Assembly: GCA_964017065.1 (NCBI GenBank)
Contig: OZ024784.1
Coordinates: 8,351,152 to 8,415,151 of the forward strand
Source: Haliclona indistincta
Lineage: Eukaryota; Porifera; Demospongiae; Haplosclerida; Chalinidae
Direction of reading: 5' to 3'
Length of the DNA: 64,000 bases
Position 1 is the stretch's first letter. Each line of letters begins with the position of its first letter. Shown here one piece after another: positions 13,590-26,000 of this stretch. A program made the translations under genes and the position numbers. A model generated the notes under the pieces. That model was not told the origin of the DNA. It saw only the letters and a list, made by a program, of their open reading frames with translations, and ran no database searches.

Positions 13590-16500
13590 TTAAAGCTCCA
13601 ACAATAGTGTCACCATATATATACACGTACGCGTACCATAGGCTGATGAAGTGTATCCCCACCAATCCCAACAGCCTTTAGGATTAAGAATAGAATTGAC
13701 AGCTTGTGGAAACAGAACAATAATGTTATTAGCTTCAGCTATTGCAATATATCCAGCATTGCGGGAAAACACATCTTGAACATATATCCTGAAAAGAAAA
13801 GAATGATGACAAAACAATAGTACAAATAATTACCTTCCTTGTTGACAGCCATGAAATGCAATGTGTAACCTACATTCTTGAATAAGAAGAAAAATCAATA
13901 CACCAAAAGTAGTGGTTGAAGCCCACCATTTAACTTTTGACAACTAGATGGAACATAAATGTAGCCAATACTATCCATACTGACTGTGCTGGGCAGGTCC
14001 AAGAAGAATTCAGATTGATAGAACTCCATCAACTGTATATAAAGGTAAACACAGGGGCGCAACTAAGATTGGAAGAGTGGAGGGCGAGAATGAAATGTGC
14101 ACACACACAAAGCGACAATGACATCATGCACAATCGTTGCCTGCAGCTAACTTGTACCCTACCAGCAAACTCCAACTAAATTATGTCTATATAATAACTA
14201 GCTATTTATAAATAGAATGTTATTAGCTGAGACTTACATTACTAGGAATTGCTGCACTTGAGTTAGCATATCTGATGTCACCATAGATATGCTGTAACAA
14301 GTAGTAGACAGTGGAGTAGTTGCAGTTGTTAATGAACGGTGTTCCCAGAGTACTGCAAGAGTTACCAGTATCATCAGTAACCTGCATGCTGATGCATATG
14401 AAACAGCTTGCTAGTACACTTGATCCTACCATTGAATGTTCAGCAGGTATTGAAAACTCAGAGAAGATATTCTGTTTGGGTAAAAATGCAGAATAGTACT
14501 CCAACAGCTTCTTCATTACTCCTAGAAACAAGGACATACACACAAAAGTTACAAATAAAGTAAAAACTTTCAACCCACTGCTCACCAGGGTCCACAACAG
14601 TGTCATGTGTTCCTGAGAACAGGTACACCTTGTCATTACGAAGATGGCCTGGTAGGTCGATGGTACCGGTTAGGGCAGTGGTTTGAGTGATTGAGATCAG
14701 CTCAGGAACAAAGATTAGTTGAGGAGACTTCATACAAGAGCTCAAAGCAATAGATAAATTATCCTGAGCACACCAAAATGGACCTGGACAAAACAAACAA
14801 AATGAACAGATTTCACAAAAACCTCAGCGTGTCATGCATACGTTTCCTCTTTGTATGCCTACCATTTTTTGTGGGTGTGGCATGCTCAGGAAAAAAAATG
14901 CAATTTTCGGTGAATGGGCTGAGTTTGCTCCACACATAAGATGAATAGAGACCTTGCACGTGACGTCACAACACGTCATTAACCGGAAGCCACCATCTTT
15001 GGCAGCAGGCGCTAGAGTATTAACTATGGTTAAAAGCTGTTGCGTAGTTCACTGTACAAATCGTCAAGGCCACGATGAAGGGGTCTCTTTTCACAGTATT
15101 CCAGCGACCTTCACAATCGTCTCGTGTATGCTCTGTGCACTTTTCTTCTGGCAAAGCTGCTGTAATAGAAGCCATTTAAGCATGCATGTATGAATTATGT
15201 TTTGTATAGGAAGGCCAGCTCAGTTGTATGACTGCAACAATCCTGACTGGGTACCTAGTTTGAAGTTGGGCTATGAGCGGAGCCAAGCCCCAGATCAGGA
15301 ACGTTACACTAGACTGCAGGTACGAAACAAAAGGAGAAAAGTCAGCACCGTAGAAGATGAAGACACAGAGACAGGCGTTGCCTGTCAGACTGATACAGTT
15401 GATTCGGTTGACGTTGCTTGTCAAACAGATGTTGATGCTTTTGAATTAGCCAGAATGCATGCAGAGTTACAGCAACTGAGAGAAGACAATCAGTGCCTAC
15501 AAACCGAAACATCAAAGGCCAAGCAGCAACATCTTTTAGTGTCGAATCGCTAAAGAACGATGAGCAGAAACTCAAGTTTTACACTGGTAAATCTTGTTAT
15601 AATAATATTAATGATTTTTTCTGACATAACAGGAATACCAGAGAGGTGTGTCTTCACTGCTCTCTTCGACCTGATCGTGCCAGCACTTAATGAAAGTCCT
15701 AAACTATCAAAGATGTCCATGCTACTAATGTTCTTCTTAAAGATCCGCCTTAATTTGTTCGATGAAGACATAGCATATCGATTTGGAGTTCATCCATCTA
15801 CTGTTTCAAGAAATTTTCATTGAGTATTGGATGTTGCTTTTGCAAGGACAGCCCATTTGATAAAGTGGCCTGCGTCTTGCAATGCCAATGTCATTCCGCA
15901 AATTTTTTAAACGGTGTTGTGTTATTATAGATTGCACTGAGATCTTTATAGAGCGCCCATCCGACTTGCTTGCTCGTGCTCAAGTTTGGAGCAACTACAA
16001 GCACCACTCAACTGTCAAATTTCTGATCGGAATAACACCACAAGGCACAATAATTATCATATATATCGAATTGTGTTGGTGGACGGATGTCTGATAAAGA
16101 AATAGTTGAGCAGTCATCTCTCCTAAAACATCTTCTTCCTGGTAAGTAGTTTAAACATGCATGCATGGTGCTAAAGCAACTCTTGTTTTATGTGTATAGG
16201 ATACATCATCTTAGCTGACAGGGGATTCACTTGTGATGAATATGCTAGAATGACAATGGCTGAAATAAAAACACCACCATTTACCAAAGGCAAGAAGCAA
16301 CTGCAAATAGTTGAAGTTGATTGGAGTAGAGAGTTATCAATGTTACGAATTCATGTCGAACTTGTCATTGGAGTGTTGAAGCAAAAGTATACTATCCTTC
16401 AAAGTATTCTCCCCTTTGCTTTAATACCAGACAGTAAAGACAATCTAGCTACTGTTGATAAGATGGTCAAGGTCTGTTGTGCATTTGTAAACCTCTGTCC

Positions 16501-17970
16501 GTCTGTTGTTACACAAGAATACTATGCTCAACTTCTTTATAATCATGCATTATAGTTAATATTTATTGATGAAAATCACCAAAGTGAAACCCGCATACGA
16601 TAGTACATTTATCGTTGTCACAGTGTATCATAACTTGGTTCGTTACAGTAGCACCAAAGCTTTGACATGTCTTCATCGCCAATAGTGCCCTGTTCTGCAG
16701 AACTTGAATCTGTAGTTGTCGGAATTTGAACTATGCCATCAGAATCAGCAATCAACTTTCTTGCATACCATTATAATTTCAGGCAAGATTCCATAAACAA
16801 ATACTATGCTGTATCTACTACACCTTAGCAACAATCCTTTCCACAGTGAAATCCATACTACGAAATCACATGATAGTTGACATACTTGTAGTTGCAGTTG
16901 AATCTGATAGTATTATGCATGGTCTCGCTTCAATGTCCAATGATCCCCCCTGTCATGAAGAAGTCAGCTTTGTCAAGATTCTCTATAGGGACTAGGAGTA
17001 GCAATCATGTAGATCATCATATCGCACTGCAGGACTCAGAACAGCAGCTGGTTCTTCTGTCCACTGGCTGTCATCGATAGCATAAGGATCAATGTTGAGG
17101 CCACTAGAAATCACTTTTGATTCATATCTTCTCTGAGAATCAACAATGAGGTTAGCAAAGTACTCTGATTTTCGTTGCATATTCATTCGTACTAGCGCTA
17201 CATCGTACACGTGGCTTGCCGCCAAAGATGGCGGATAGCAACTGTTGCTATAGACACACCTCTAAATTTACTTCCGGTGCAAGGCCTCTATGGTGACTTT
17301 CTTGGACAATCTACATGTAGTTCTATCGGATCAACCGTAATATTCGCCACCTCGTTAATTATGTGCGCAATTGACGCTTAGCAAGGGCCGAAGGCCCGGT
17401 TTAGGACGACCCTCCCGACGATCCTTAGGCTTACCAAGGGCCAAATGCCCGGGTTAGGACGACCTTCCCGACTTTGCACAGTTAGCGGCGAAGGTTTTTA
17501 GGGTCTTGGGTTTAGGAGTTCATGAATAATTAACGAGGTGGCGAATATTACGGTCCTCTGGCAGTCCACATATCGCGGCCCTCTGGCGCTGCCTTTTATG
17601 TGTTTTATTTTTATTGTACTTTAATAAAAAATATTACGGTTGATCCGTTCTATCTTACCGCCCACGTTACTATCTTGATCTTACATGCAAAAGTCTACAT
17701 TACTGCAGTGTATAACTTACCACCAGCGACGATTCCTGCACCCATTATCAACTTAGAGAAGGCAATGTGAAATTGCACAGCAAAGTAACCTCCAGATGAA
17801 AGACCAGACACTGAAAGTTTTTGTTCGTTCACAGAAAACGTCCCTGCAAAGATAGTAACGTTAACCAATAAATTTGCCTTCAACCAACCTAATCGTACTG
17901 GAAGACCTGGGACAATCCCTGGCAACAGTAATAGCACTACCAAACATCGCAAACTGACCAACTGCTCCAT
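13590..17970 (-). CDS. Secreted PHB-depolymerase-like esterase, alpha/beta hydrolase
   Basis: Related to bacterial extracellular poly(3-hydroxybutyrate) depolymerases; the animal substrate is unknown. Exon 1 (17907-17970) encodes a signal peptide [20 protein letters not shown]. Exon 2 (17721-17843) contains the nucleophile elbow [19 protein letters not shown]. Across a 2.9-kb intron, exon 3 (14586-14783) starts [17 protein letters not shown] and carries [15 protein letters not shown], the likely acid. The next exon has SIPAEHSMV, the likely histidine. Later exons give [31 protein letters not shown] and [19 protein letters not shown] followed by a GCWDWWGY segment, all typical of the family. 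The 3' end is uncertain: the frame stops at 13590, but an unrecognised terminal exon is possible. Spliceosomal introns show it is a eukaryotic gene. Confidence 0.75.
15025..16556 (+). pseudogene. THAP-domain DDE transposase, inactivated
   Basis: It starts with a C2CH THAP motif ([20 protein letters not shown], then SFHSIP), but roughly 20 residues of the THAP core are missing before [12 protein letters not shown], which lies in another frame. Then come [20 protein letters not shown], a helix-turn-helix ([28 protein letters not shown]) and the DDE catalytic core: first Asp in [13 protein letters not shown], second in [12 protein letters not shown], Glu in [14 protein letters not shown]. Lesions: a TGA directly after SRNFH, a frameshift before MPMSFRKFF, and another before the [18 protein letters not shown] block. 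The three catalytic acids survive, but no continuous protein can be made. Confidence 0.8.
16560..17186 (-). pseudogene. Remnant of the second gene of the transposon (PHD-like tail)
   Basis: Near the right end an ATG at 17184-17186 opens [20 protein letters not shown]. At the other end (16560-16750) the minus strand encodes [16 protein letters not shown], then after a frameshift [10 protein letters not shown] and GFHFG, a Cys/His pattern like the C-terminal PHD-type finger of ISL2EU second proteins. The nuclease (YqaJ) core that would be expected between them is not visible, so most of the gene appears deleted. Confidence 0.5.
17328..17646. mobile_element. hAT-like MITE (319 bp) with 8-bp target duplication
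   Basis: Ends are perfect inverted repeats ggatcaaccgtaatatt (17328) and aatattacggttgatcc (to 17646), flanked on both sides by gttctatc (17320-17327 and 17647-17654). An 8-bp duplication fits hAT-type integration. A second copy of the inverted arm (taattaacgaggtggcgaat, about 17525) lies inside. The core has two tandem blocks of about 50 bp containing aagggcc..ggacgacc..tcccgac. It is non-coding. Confidence 0.8.
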
Positions 17971-18143
17971 TCCTCTCGTGCGAGCCCTCGTGCTTCACTG
18001 TCCAGTAGGCGTGGTCAGTCAATGCCATGTGCGCGTGCGTCTTGCATGCGACATATCCATCATCAAAATCATCATCATCTTAATGATTATTAACGTACAA
18101 GTTATGTATAGTGGAAAATTAAACAACAAGCAATGGCTTCAAT

Positions 18144-21100
18144 ATCAGCTAATCATTTTGACAGTCTAAAAGTAGATAAAAACATGTCACAACATCATTT
18201 TTACAAAATACTAGCTATTCTTACCCGTCTACGGCTAGCCCTTGTGGTATTCTTCTTTCCTACTATCACAGTCATTGTACTGTCAGGTAGCTAAGAACAG
18301 AACAGTATCACCACCTCACTATCACACAAACACCTTATTATGGCTCTCATTCTCTAGCTCCATCTCATCTTCCTCCTTGTCACTTATGTCTGACCCCTAA
18401 AAACCAAGGGCACTGCATACTAGCAATACATATGGTAAACTGACCATTGGCTCATCTAAAGCACAATCACTGCTTGAGTCACTGGTATCTTCGACCATCT
18501 TCTGTACAGGAACACTGCTCTCCATAACAAGTGCACTTTCCATCTTCTCTGTCAACTCTACAACCCATGCAGACAGCAGTGTTACCTCATCAGTATTGAT
18601 CTGTTGTTACCTTTTAAGTCATCCTTTTCTTCTTGTTCTAAAGAAACCTTTTCAAAGAATTAAAACTATCACATACAATATCAGCATTGCTTACAAGATT
18701 GAAGGTTCTCTTCCATTCAGTCACTATCTCAGCTGATATGTGAGCTGGCAGCTGGTGTAGCTCAGGAGGATTACTGTAGTATGTTATACGACCCCTGAAG
18801 AAAGCATATTTTACAGTAAATTAAAAGAGCCATTCTGTAATAAGCACATGCAGTAAAGTTATATGGTTCAAACAGCGGGTTCAAATATGACTTGTGCTGC
18901 ATTGTGTCAACGCAACACGAATACAACTTTTCTGCATGTTCCTGTACATCATGCAATTCCTTGCATCATAATGTATTTAGAGCAACGCGCACTTTATTAC
19001 AATCATAGCAGTCTTTCGCTCTACTTTTGTAAATAAGCCGGCCCATCACAACATAAAGCATGTCTCTTACATATTCCAATCTCTTATCATAATGCGAGCA
19101 GCAGCTTCAGAGTGTGGTATCCCACCTGTACAATGCAACAATGTTGTGATTGTAGTACTTTACTTAGCTCTCTAGTAACCTTTTCTCAGCTTTCCCATTC
19201 TCCTAGCAAGATGAGCCAGAAACTCTTGGCTGTCAGTGTAGTCCGGTATACAGTAGTGTTGAAGCACTTGCTGCTTACTACATCTATTGAGGATAGTCTC
19301 CACTGCACCAGTAATGTCTGAGAGTGTCTCAGCCTAATAATGAACGAGGAGGTACTTGTCTAGCATGCTAAGTGCTCTGCTGACCATAACACAATTTCTC
19401 AGAGCCAGAGCTGGGTCGTCCATAGACCCTTTAGCAATGATCACACCAGGACTGTCCAATAACTTAATCTGCTTGTCAAGTTGAATCTCCTGTATTGAAC
19501 TGTATAGGAAGCGATAATAAAACATGGTTAGCCAACTAGTTGAGTAGCAAACTATAGTAAAGAGATCATGGTATAACTATTGCTCACCTGGTAAGGCCAG
19601 GTATTGCCCCAACACTGCATGCTCTGCTTCTCTTCAGACTATTGATAAGACTACTTTTACCAACATTTGGGAGACCTGTGCAAATCGTGGATTGTTAGAA
19701 GGTAAACAGGTTCCAGCCACCTCACATCTTGTCAGTACATTTTTATTTACACTGTACCTACAAGGTTGCTATGGTAGTCTGTCACACATACCTACTACAC
19801 CAACAGTAATGCTAGTCTTGATCCCTGCATTGTGACAATAGTTTCCGAGTAGCTTCAATAGTGTGTCTGCACCAAGACAAGCTGAGCTGTGACTTCGACC
19901 TTCTGGCATGGTGTTCACACCTCTTCTTTGAGACTAAAACAAACACAACACTGTAAAACAGCATAAGACACACAAAGACAAGCTTCTCCAACCGACTTAA
20001 CAAATCAATTTTTCGAGAGACTAGAGCATACCAGGTTTTGTTTTTGACTCTGTGTATTGGCCTTGAAAGCAATGGCAGGAAACTCATTTCTCAAGTACTT
20101 CAACCATTTTTCCACTACATCTCTGGGGACCAAGTCTGTTGGTCAAGAGCTCATAAAATTAGGTGTCAATAGAATTGGAGATATTGAAACCTATTTTGTT
20201 CAAGACCAAGACAAGCTTTTTACTACTGCCAGAGCCAAGAACAGCTTGCTCCATCTAAAGAAAAGAGATGAAATTATAGCAAGACTCAGTATTGCTGCTC
20301 ACCTGTACACATCTGGAACCCAATGGATCTCTACAGTCCAACACTTCAAGGACAACATCAGACAATTCCACAACCTATAAGGGTTAAGATAATTATTCTC
20401 ATCCTACACAGGAGGAGCCCCATGAAACTATCCACCCTTCAGTAGGCTGCCCATTGCAGTTAGAAGCCTTGCTATAACATTCAACTTTGTATAATTCACC
20501 AAAAACATGAATTTTAGACCATTCATCACCGACCAAAAATTTATCTGCTATACGGTACTTAAAGAGTGTAGTTATACTATTTGCTCTCTATAATTTCCTA
20601 TCTGAGTACCTTCTTAAATTCTTTGTAATGTGATCTCACTGTAGCAGCTGTAAACAGAAAACAATGCACTAATCATTCAGCCACACTGTCTTACCATTAG
20701 TGGGTTCATTAGCTTCTTGTTGTTGCTGCAGTTAGGCAATGCATCAATTTTATACAAATGCTCACACAAACCTTATCAAACTTCTTTGTTCTGCTCATAG
20801 CATCTTTCTGTAATGCATGCAAGCTCCGTAACCTGGTCTGTTCCTGTTGTCTCTCCTCCTTCCGTCTTTGTTTCTCTTCTTCAGCCTTTGCTTTTCTCTC
20901 TTGAATCTGCTTCAGCAACTGTTCCTTAAATGGATAAAGATTGGGAATCCCAGGATCTTTTTTTGAACCTGAATAAACAAACAGCATAGTGGTTGTAAAA
21001 TGTGTTTTGCAAAAGGTCTTAGTTTGACCTCTATTTGTTTTCCGCTGCTTGGCTTCTTTTTTAACTTTCCTATGATGTTCCTTGACCTAATCAGACATAA

Positions 21101-21668
21101 AAATATACGGAGGGAGAGAAATTTTTAGCAAAACTAGTGCATTTGTCAAAATTAGACAGAATTAATGTAATGTGACCCAAAAAGGCGATTGCCTCCTTTC
21201 TTTTGCCAAAAATTAATATCATAACCTTCTATTAGCTAGCGGCTAGGCAGCTATTAGATACGAATTTTGACTGCCATTTTGCCATGAAGTGGTCTTGCAG
21301 CATAACTCGAATAACATAATTCTCATTAGATGTTTTCAAAATCACATGTACACAAGTGCACGCCTCCTCATTCCTAGTTGCGTCCCTAAACACTCATCCC
21401 AATTTTACCATCATTCCTTGAACTGACAAAGAAACTCTTAGGAGGAAAACCTCACTTTAACATAAACAGATACTACATGTACAGTGAGAAATTTTGTGTT
21501 CTTTACACATTATTTTACCAAAAGGTTTGATGAGGTTTGTGTGACTTAATTACCTTCTTCGCTATTTTGTACTTCTTGGCAGCAGACACTCTTTTGCTAG
21601 TCTTTCCTACAGTAGAAGTAACATTACAAACAAGAGTAATCAATGTCTCACTCACTAGTTCGAGCCAT
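18144..21668 (-). CDS. GNL3: Nucleostemin/GNL3-family nucleolar GTPase
   Basis: Nucleolar, circularly permuted GTPase involved in ribosome biogenesis (family). After removing a first intron the N-terminus reads [20 protein letters not shown] with KKV (start 21668), then [32 protein letters not shown] and a Glu/Arg-rich coiled coil. The G domain has permuted order: [21 protein letters not shown]4 in [49 protein letters not shown]1 [16 protein letters not shown]3 [10 protein letters not shown]. The C-terminal part (18.2-18.6 kb) is acidic. Whether it is GNL3 or GNL3L cannot be said. The stop near 18144 rests on an inferred last exon. It is divergent from the 7TM gene (97 bp). Confidence 0.85.
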
Positions 21669-21765
21669 GATTCGATGACACGGATGAGACCACGTGCTGC
21701 ACTGCTGCTTGAATGAAACCACGCCCAGATTAAAACCGCCCGTTTCAAGGAGGCACTTATGAGTC

Positions 21766-22800
21766 ATGACTGGATACACTCATTTGGCGATCAGCATCGT
21801 TTCTGCTGGATCTGTGGTCGCTTGTTTGCTTACTCTGTGTGAGATCTTCTATTTTAAGCTCTATAAGCAGTTCACATATCGTCTTCTTCTCTACACATTC
21901 ATTTCTATTGCTCTGAGTTCTGCTATTTCTACTGTTATGCCATTGATTCTATATAACTCTCCTGTCCTTAGTCTTTCTCAAACCTCTAATACTATCAAAG
22001 CACTCGTGTATTTGCACACCAGTTCTTATGGCACTACTCTTGCTCTAGCGGTTGTTACTACTAAACACTTGCACTACATGGCTGTTGACTTGCAATACTG
22101 CAGAGGAAGTTGTATTGAGGCGCTGTGTTTGTTGTGTGCGTTACTCGTTCCTCAGTGCTATGCCTGGATCCCCTACACACCAATCTACTCAACATTAGTT
22201 CACAGCCCATGGCAAGAAACTTCTATCGATTTCTGCTTGCCTTGGCCTGATCCTGTTCTTGGTGTAGAGGTATTGCTAACAATGTCATTAGCTGTAATTC
22301 TCATCTCAGTAGCAGTATTATGGATAATGTGCAGACGAACATGCAACCGCTCCACTACAGACTTACTTCTCAACCATGCACAAGCACTGAGGGAAACTGT
22401 TCCTTTATTTTCTCTTTACATTACCATTGCAGCTTATGCTGTTCTACTGTCGCCAACTGTACTTTTAAGAATGTTTCTATCAGACTTTAAAATTTTCAAA
22501 ATTTTCCAACTTGTGATTAGTGTACTTGGTGCATGTGTGGGCCTAATCAGTGGTCTATGTTTCTTTCTTCATCTTCTTGCTCTTGGGAAGCAAAAACGTC
22601 GACGACTTCGTGATGAGAGTAAACAGCGAAGACCACATGCTGGAGTACAAAGGGAACAACAAACTGGATATAGGACCACAGCAATATATGTACCGTCACA
22701 ATGGAGTGTGTACACTACTGATGGATACTATACTGGCAGCTGCAATACTGAAGCTCCCATTGTTGATGAAGATGAAGTGGACAGACAAATGCTACAATAG
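21766..22800 (+). CDS. Orphan seven-transmembrane receptor-like protein, intronless
   Basis: 344 residues in one exon from an ATG. Seven hydrophobic segments are visible: about 5-30 (HLAISIVSAGSVVACLL), 37-65, 82-105 (SYGTTLALAVVT), 115-135, 165-190 (VLLTMSLAVILISVAVLWIM), 212-235 (LYITIAAYAVLLSP) and 245-272 (VLGACVGLISGLCFFLHLL). A basic cytoplasmic tail follows (GKQKRRRLRDESKQRR) with an acidic end. I see no DRY or NPxxY motif, so the receptor class is not recognised. Absence of introns in such an intron-rich neighbourhood is notable but common for GPCR-like genes. Confidence 0.65.
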   Translation: MTGYTHLAISIVSAGSVVACLLTLCEIFYFKLYKQFTYRLLLYTFISIALSSAISTVMPLILYNSPVLSLSQTSNTIKALVYLHTSSYGTTLALAVVTTKHLHYMAVDLQYCRGSCIEALCLLCALLVPQCYAWIPYTPIYSTLVHSPWQETSIDFCLPWPDPVLGVEVLLTMSLAVILISVAVLWIMCRRTCNRSTTDLLLNHAQALRETVPLFSLYITIAAYAVLLSPTVLLRMFLSDFKIFKIFQLVISVLGACVGLISGLCFFLHLLALGKQKRRRLRDESKQRRPHAGVQREQQTGYRTTAIYVPSQWSVYTTDGYYTGSCNTEAPIVDEDEVDRQMLQ

Positions 22801-23016
22801 TACAACAGGCTCAAATATTCTAGTTCTAGTTCATATCCATGTGTCACTAGTGCTGTTTGTTATTTATTGTACTTGTGCCGCAGAGCCAAACCACTCTTTT
22901 TACAATTTTAACATGCAACTTCAATCTATTTTTTCCAGTTAATGACTGCCAACTTACATGAAAATTGTCACAAATTAAATCACGTATCTACAAACAAACA
23001 GTTGCACAATATTACT

Positions 23017-26000
23017 CTAATTCACATGAATCTGTTGTCCTGTTGAGCTCAACATGCCGATATGTCTTTTGATCTTCATCCAAGCAGCGTTGACACAAGT
23101 GGAGTCTAGTTGATGGACGAGGAAGAATGCTCTGGCAAGACACTTGTATGTTGCTGAAGAACCAAAGCTACTGATCCACAATAAAAACATTTGATACGAC
23201 CTTTCAACGACTCCAGTGTTGTCAGACAGCACTCTCTCCAGCTGGTGATTCTCAAGACCAAGAAATCTACCAATAAACAGCCATTTAGTAATCGTGCTAT
23301 TATGGCAGATGTCATACAGTAAAGACACTGGGACTTGCAAATGGCCAACTTGTTTTTCTGCACTGGCCAAGCTGTCGTCAATACTACAGTTAATATGAAT
23401 TGAGTAGTTGCAGGTTTTAAGAGCGTCTAACAATAATTTGAGTGAAGGAGCTGTATTATGAGATGTAGCCCACGTAAGTAACATCTGAAAAGCTTTTTCA
23501 CTACTCTCATTTGTGCTGTGATTAGCATCAATTGTATCCAGGTTAGCTTTGTCTATTTTTAAACATTGACCAATCATTCTCCATTTAGTTCCCATGTGGT
23601 AGCTCAAGTAGGCTAAGAACTGATAGTGTTCATTGCAACTGGTAACATCAAGCAAATAGATCGAAGATAGTTGTGGTGTATAAAGATACCGTGTTAAGAA
23701 AGAGTGTAATTCTGACACACTGCTGAATACATCATTATGAAGTTGTAGGCAAACAACAGTAGAATCTTGATTTCTAGTGCTACCTGAATAATTAGATAAT
23801 ATATTATTAACAACAATCTTCTATGTTTGGTGTATGTACCTCTCCAATCTGACATTATATTGAATTTAACTGCACAATCTGTGCTCTCCTCTGCTGAAGG
23901 CATTTGCTTTACATCAACCACTGTGTTTAGAATGCCAGAGGACTTGTCACGTGAGCAGCAAAATGTCTCCTTCTCCAAGCCTGAAACGATTTGTAGAAAT
24001 TTATCCTGTGAGTATACATATAAAACTATGATTTAACTGTTGTTTAAAAGATGTTGAAAGTAAAATGAGTAAAGGATTAACTGAAAGGAATGAATAAAAG
24101 GAATAAAAGAATGAAAGGTCAATTACAGTATATACTTGCTACTATTATTATTCACACCCAGTATTACTTACCATTGGTAGAATGTTCCAGTCAGACAAAC
24201 CACTGCTATCGACAGTATACAATAGTGAAGAGCAAGTTTCTGATATTGGAAAAGACTGACTTATTAGCTCACGTTCAGAACACTTGCAGATTCTTGCTGC
24301 TTCCATTACAACACTCTATATCAAACACACATTGTCAAAGCACAAGGGTTAAGATTTGGTTTTGTAATTCCTATTTTTTGAATTATGTAGCTCCATGTTC
24401 CCGACTGATTTGGCAATGAGGAAACATTCTGGTCACAACTGAGCAAAAGAGTGCCCGTGTGCTCAATGATTCTTACTAGCAGTCAGTAACCCAATCTAAG
24501 CCCACTTATTAATTGGTAAAATAAGTAATAGTATCATGGATAGCAATGTTTGCGTGGGAGTATCACATTTAGAGAAGTCTAATTTGGGCATATCAACAAT
24601 TGGACTACTGCAGTTGTGACCAGACTGTGGACCATGCAGTTGATACAAAATTGAGTGCTTGCTCAATGGGCTACCCTAGAGAGGCGCCTTTCACCAGAGA
24701 AAACTAATGAAACACAAATTTAACTATGACACTATGACTAACTTTTTCCAGTGATGGTAGAGTCATGTAACACAAAATCACAAATTGGAAGTTATCAGAT
24801 CGTCTCAAAGGATAACAGCACCTAACCTGCCGATAGACACCTGAGTCATTTTGCTGTGCGGTAAGAGAAACCTATACAATACCAAGAAACTACTATCAAA
24901 CATTATAATACCAAAGCAAATAAATTTAGTTCATGTGATTCACAAAAACATGTCTGGCAGTCATGCGGATATCGTCATGATGTGAGGACATAATTATGAT
25001 TAGGCTAAAATAAATTAGAGCAATCACGGAAAATTTAACGAATGCAAAATTGAGTCACAAAATGTTATAAATCAGCAAACTTGTATACTTGTTTAGATAC
25101 ATTAGGTCGACACGTTACCTGATTAAATTGCCATATGAGATGATCCTGAGCTGCATGATAAAATGCGAAGTCATTTGTGCGCTTGTTGGGTCTTTTTGCA
25201 GCAGGATTTCGTACCTCACGTGTGTTGAGAGGTGGACCAGAATATCGTCGCCTCTTTACTCCTGCAAACAATGTGAAGTGACTAATGTTGAAATGAGCAC
25301 AGCATCCATCACCAAAATCAGCTTTAATTTCCTCTCCCATTGAAAAGTCTATTGGAGCCTTTTTAGTCAATTGAAAAGGCCCAGGAAGAGCTCGTACAGA
25401 GAGACACTCAGCATCAGAGAGACGGGACACTACAGCACAGTGAGGAATCGATACCAATATACTATCAGCTGCAAACTTGAGAATTTGAGGCTTAGTCGTG
25501 ATGTCCACCATCATTGTACATAATTCAAAGTCTTCTGAATACTTAAATAAGGACGGATCGAGCACAGTCAGACTAACTTCAAACTCTTTAACAGGAAGAG
25601 ATTGAAAAGTAATGGACACACCATGAACTGATGAATAAAACATCATGTTGGACTTGTTGATCAATGCAGTTTCGACAGGGAAGTAAAATTCTTCTGATGT
25701 TACAAACCATTTCAGATCGTTTAGTCGTTTCTCGCAATCTGGACTGAGATTTAGTTCACTCGCTGGTGCATCCTTCACTTCATCAATCAGTCGTTTCAAA
25801 CAGTACCAAAAATCTTTGTCTGCTGTTTCACTGTAACAGTCTCGCAAAACCTCCAAGAAGTCTATGAACCTGTCAAAACCATAGTATTTGACAAAAGATA
25901 ATAACCTCTCAACTTTTTCCGGCTTGATTCTTTTGATTCGTTTAATATTCGATTCTGTTAGCACAGAGGCCCGCTCGAGTCGATCTAGGAGATAATCGAT

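Larger units (their letters stand above)
14945..17291. mobile_element. Decayed THAP/DDE DNA transposon (ISL2EU/PIF-like)
   Basis: It lies inside the large esterase intron. The left end agagaccttgcac (from 14947) and right end gtgcaaggcctct (to 17289) form 13-bp inverted repeats with one mismatch, each flanked by AT (14945-14946, 17290-17291), consistent with a 2-bp AT target duplication. A second shared block, ccatctttggc, lies a little inside each end. It carries a THAP-plus-DDE transposase on the + strand and remnants of a second gene on the - strand that ends in a PHD-like Cys/His cluster. That two-gene layout fits ISL2EU elements (family knowledge). Both genes are broken. Confidence 0.75.

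Noticed and set aside
17184..17225. A longer start for the second transposon gene (..[12 protein letters not shown])
   Set aside because: It would begin at TTG within the repeated end of the element; the ATG at 17184-17186 is the first proper start.
20057..20380. A 107-residue plus-strand reading frame
   Set aside because: It is the antisense shadow of GNL3 exons; the minus strand reads [13 protein letters not shown] and [13 protein letters not shown].
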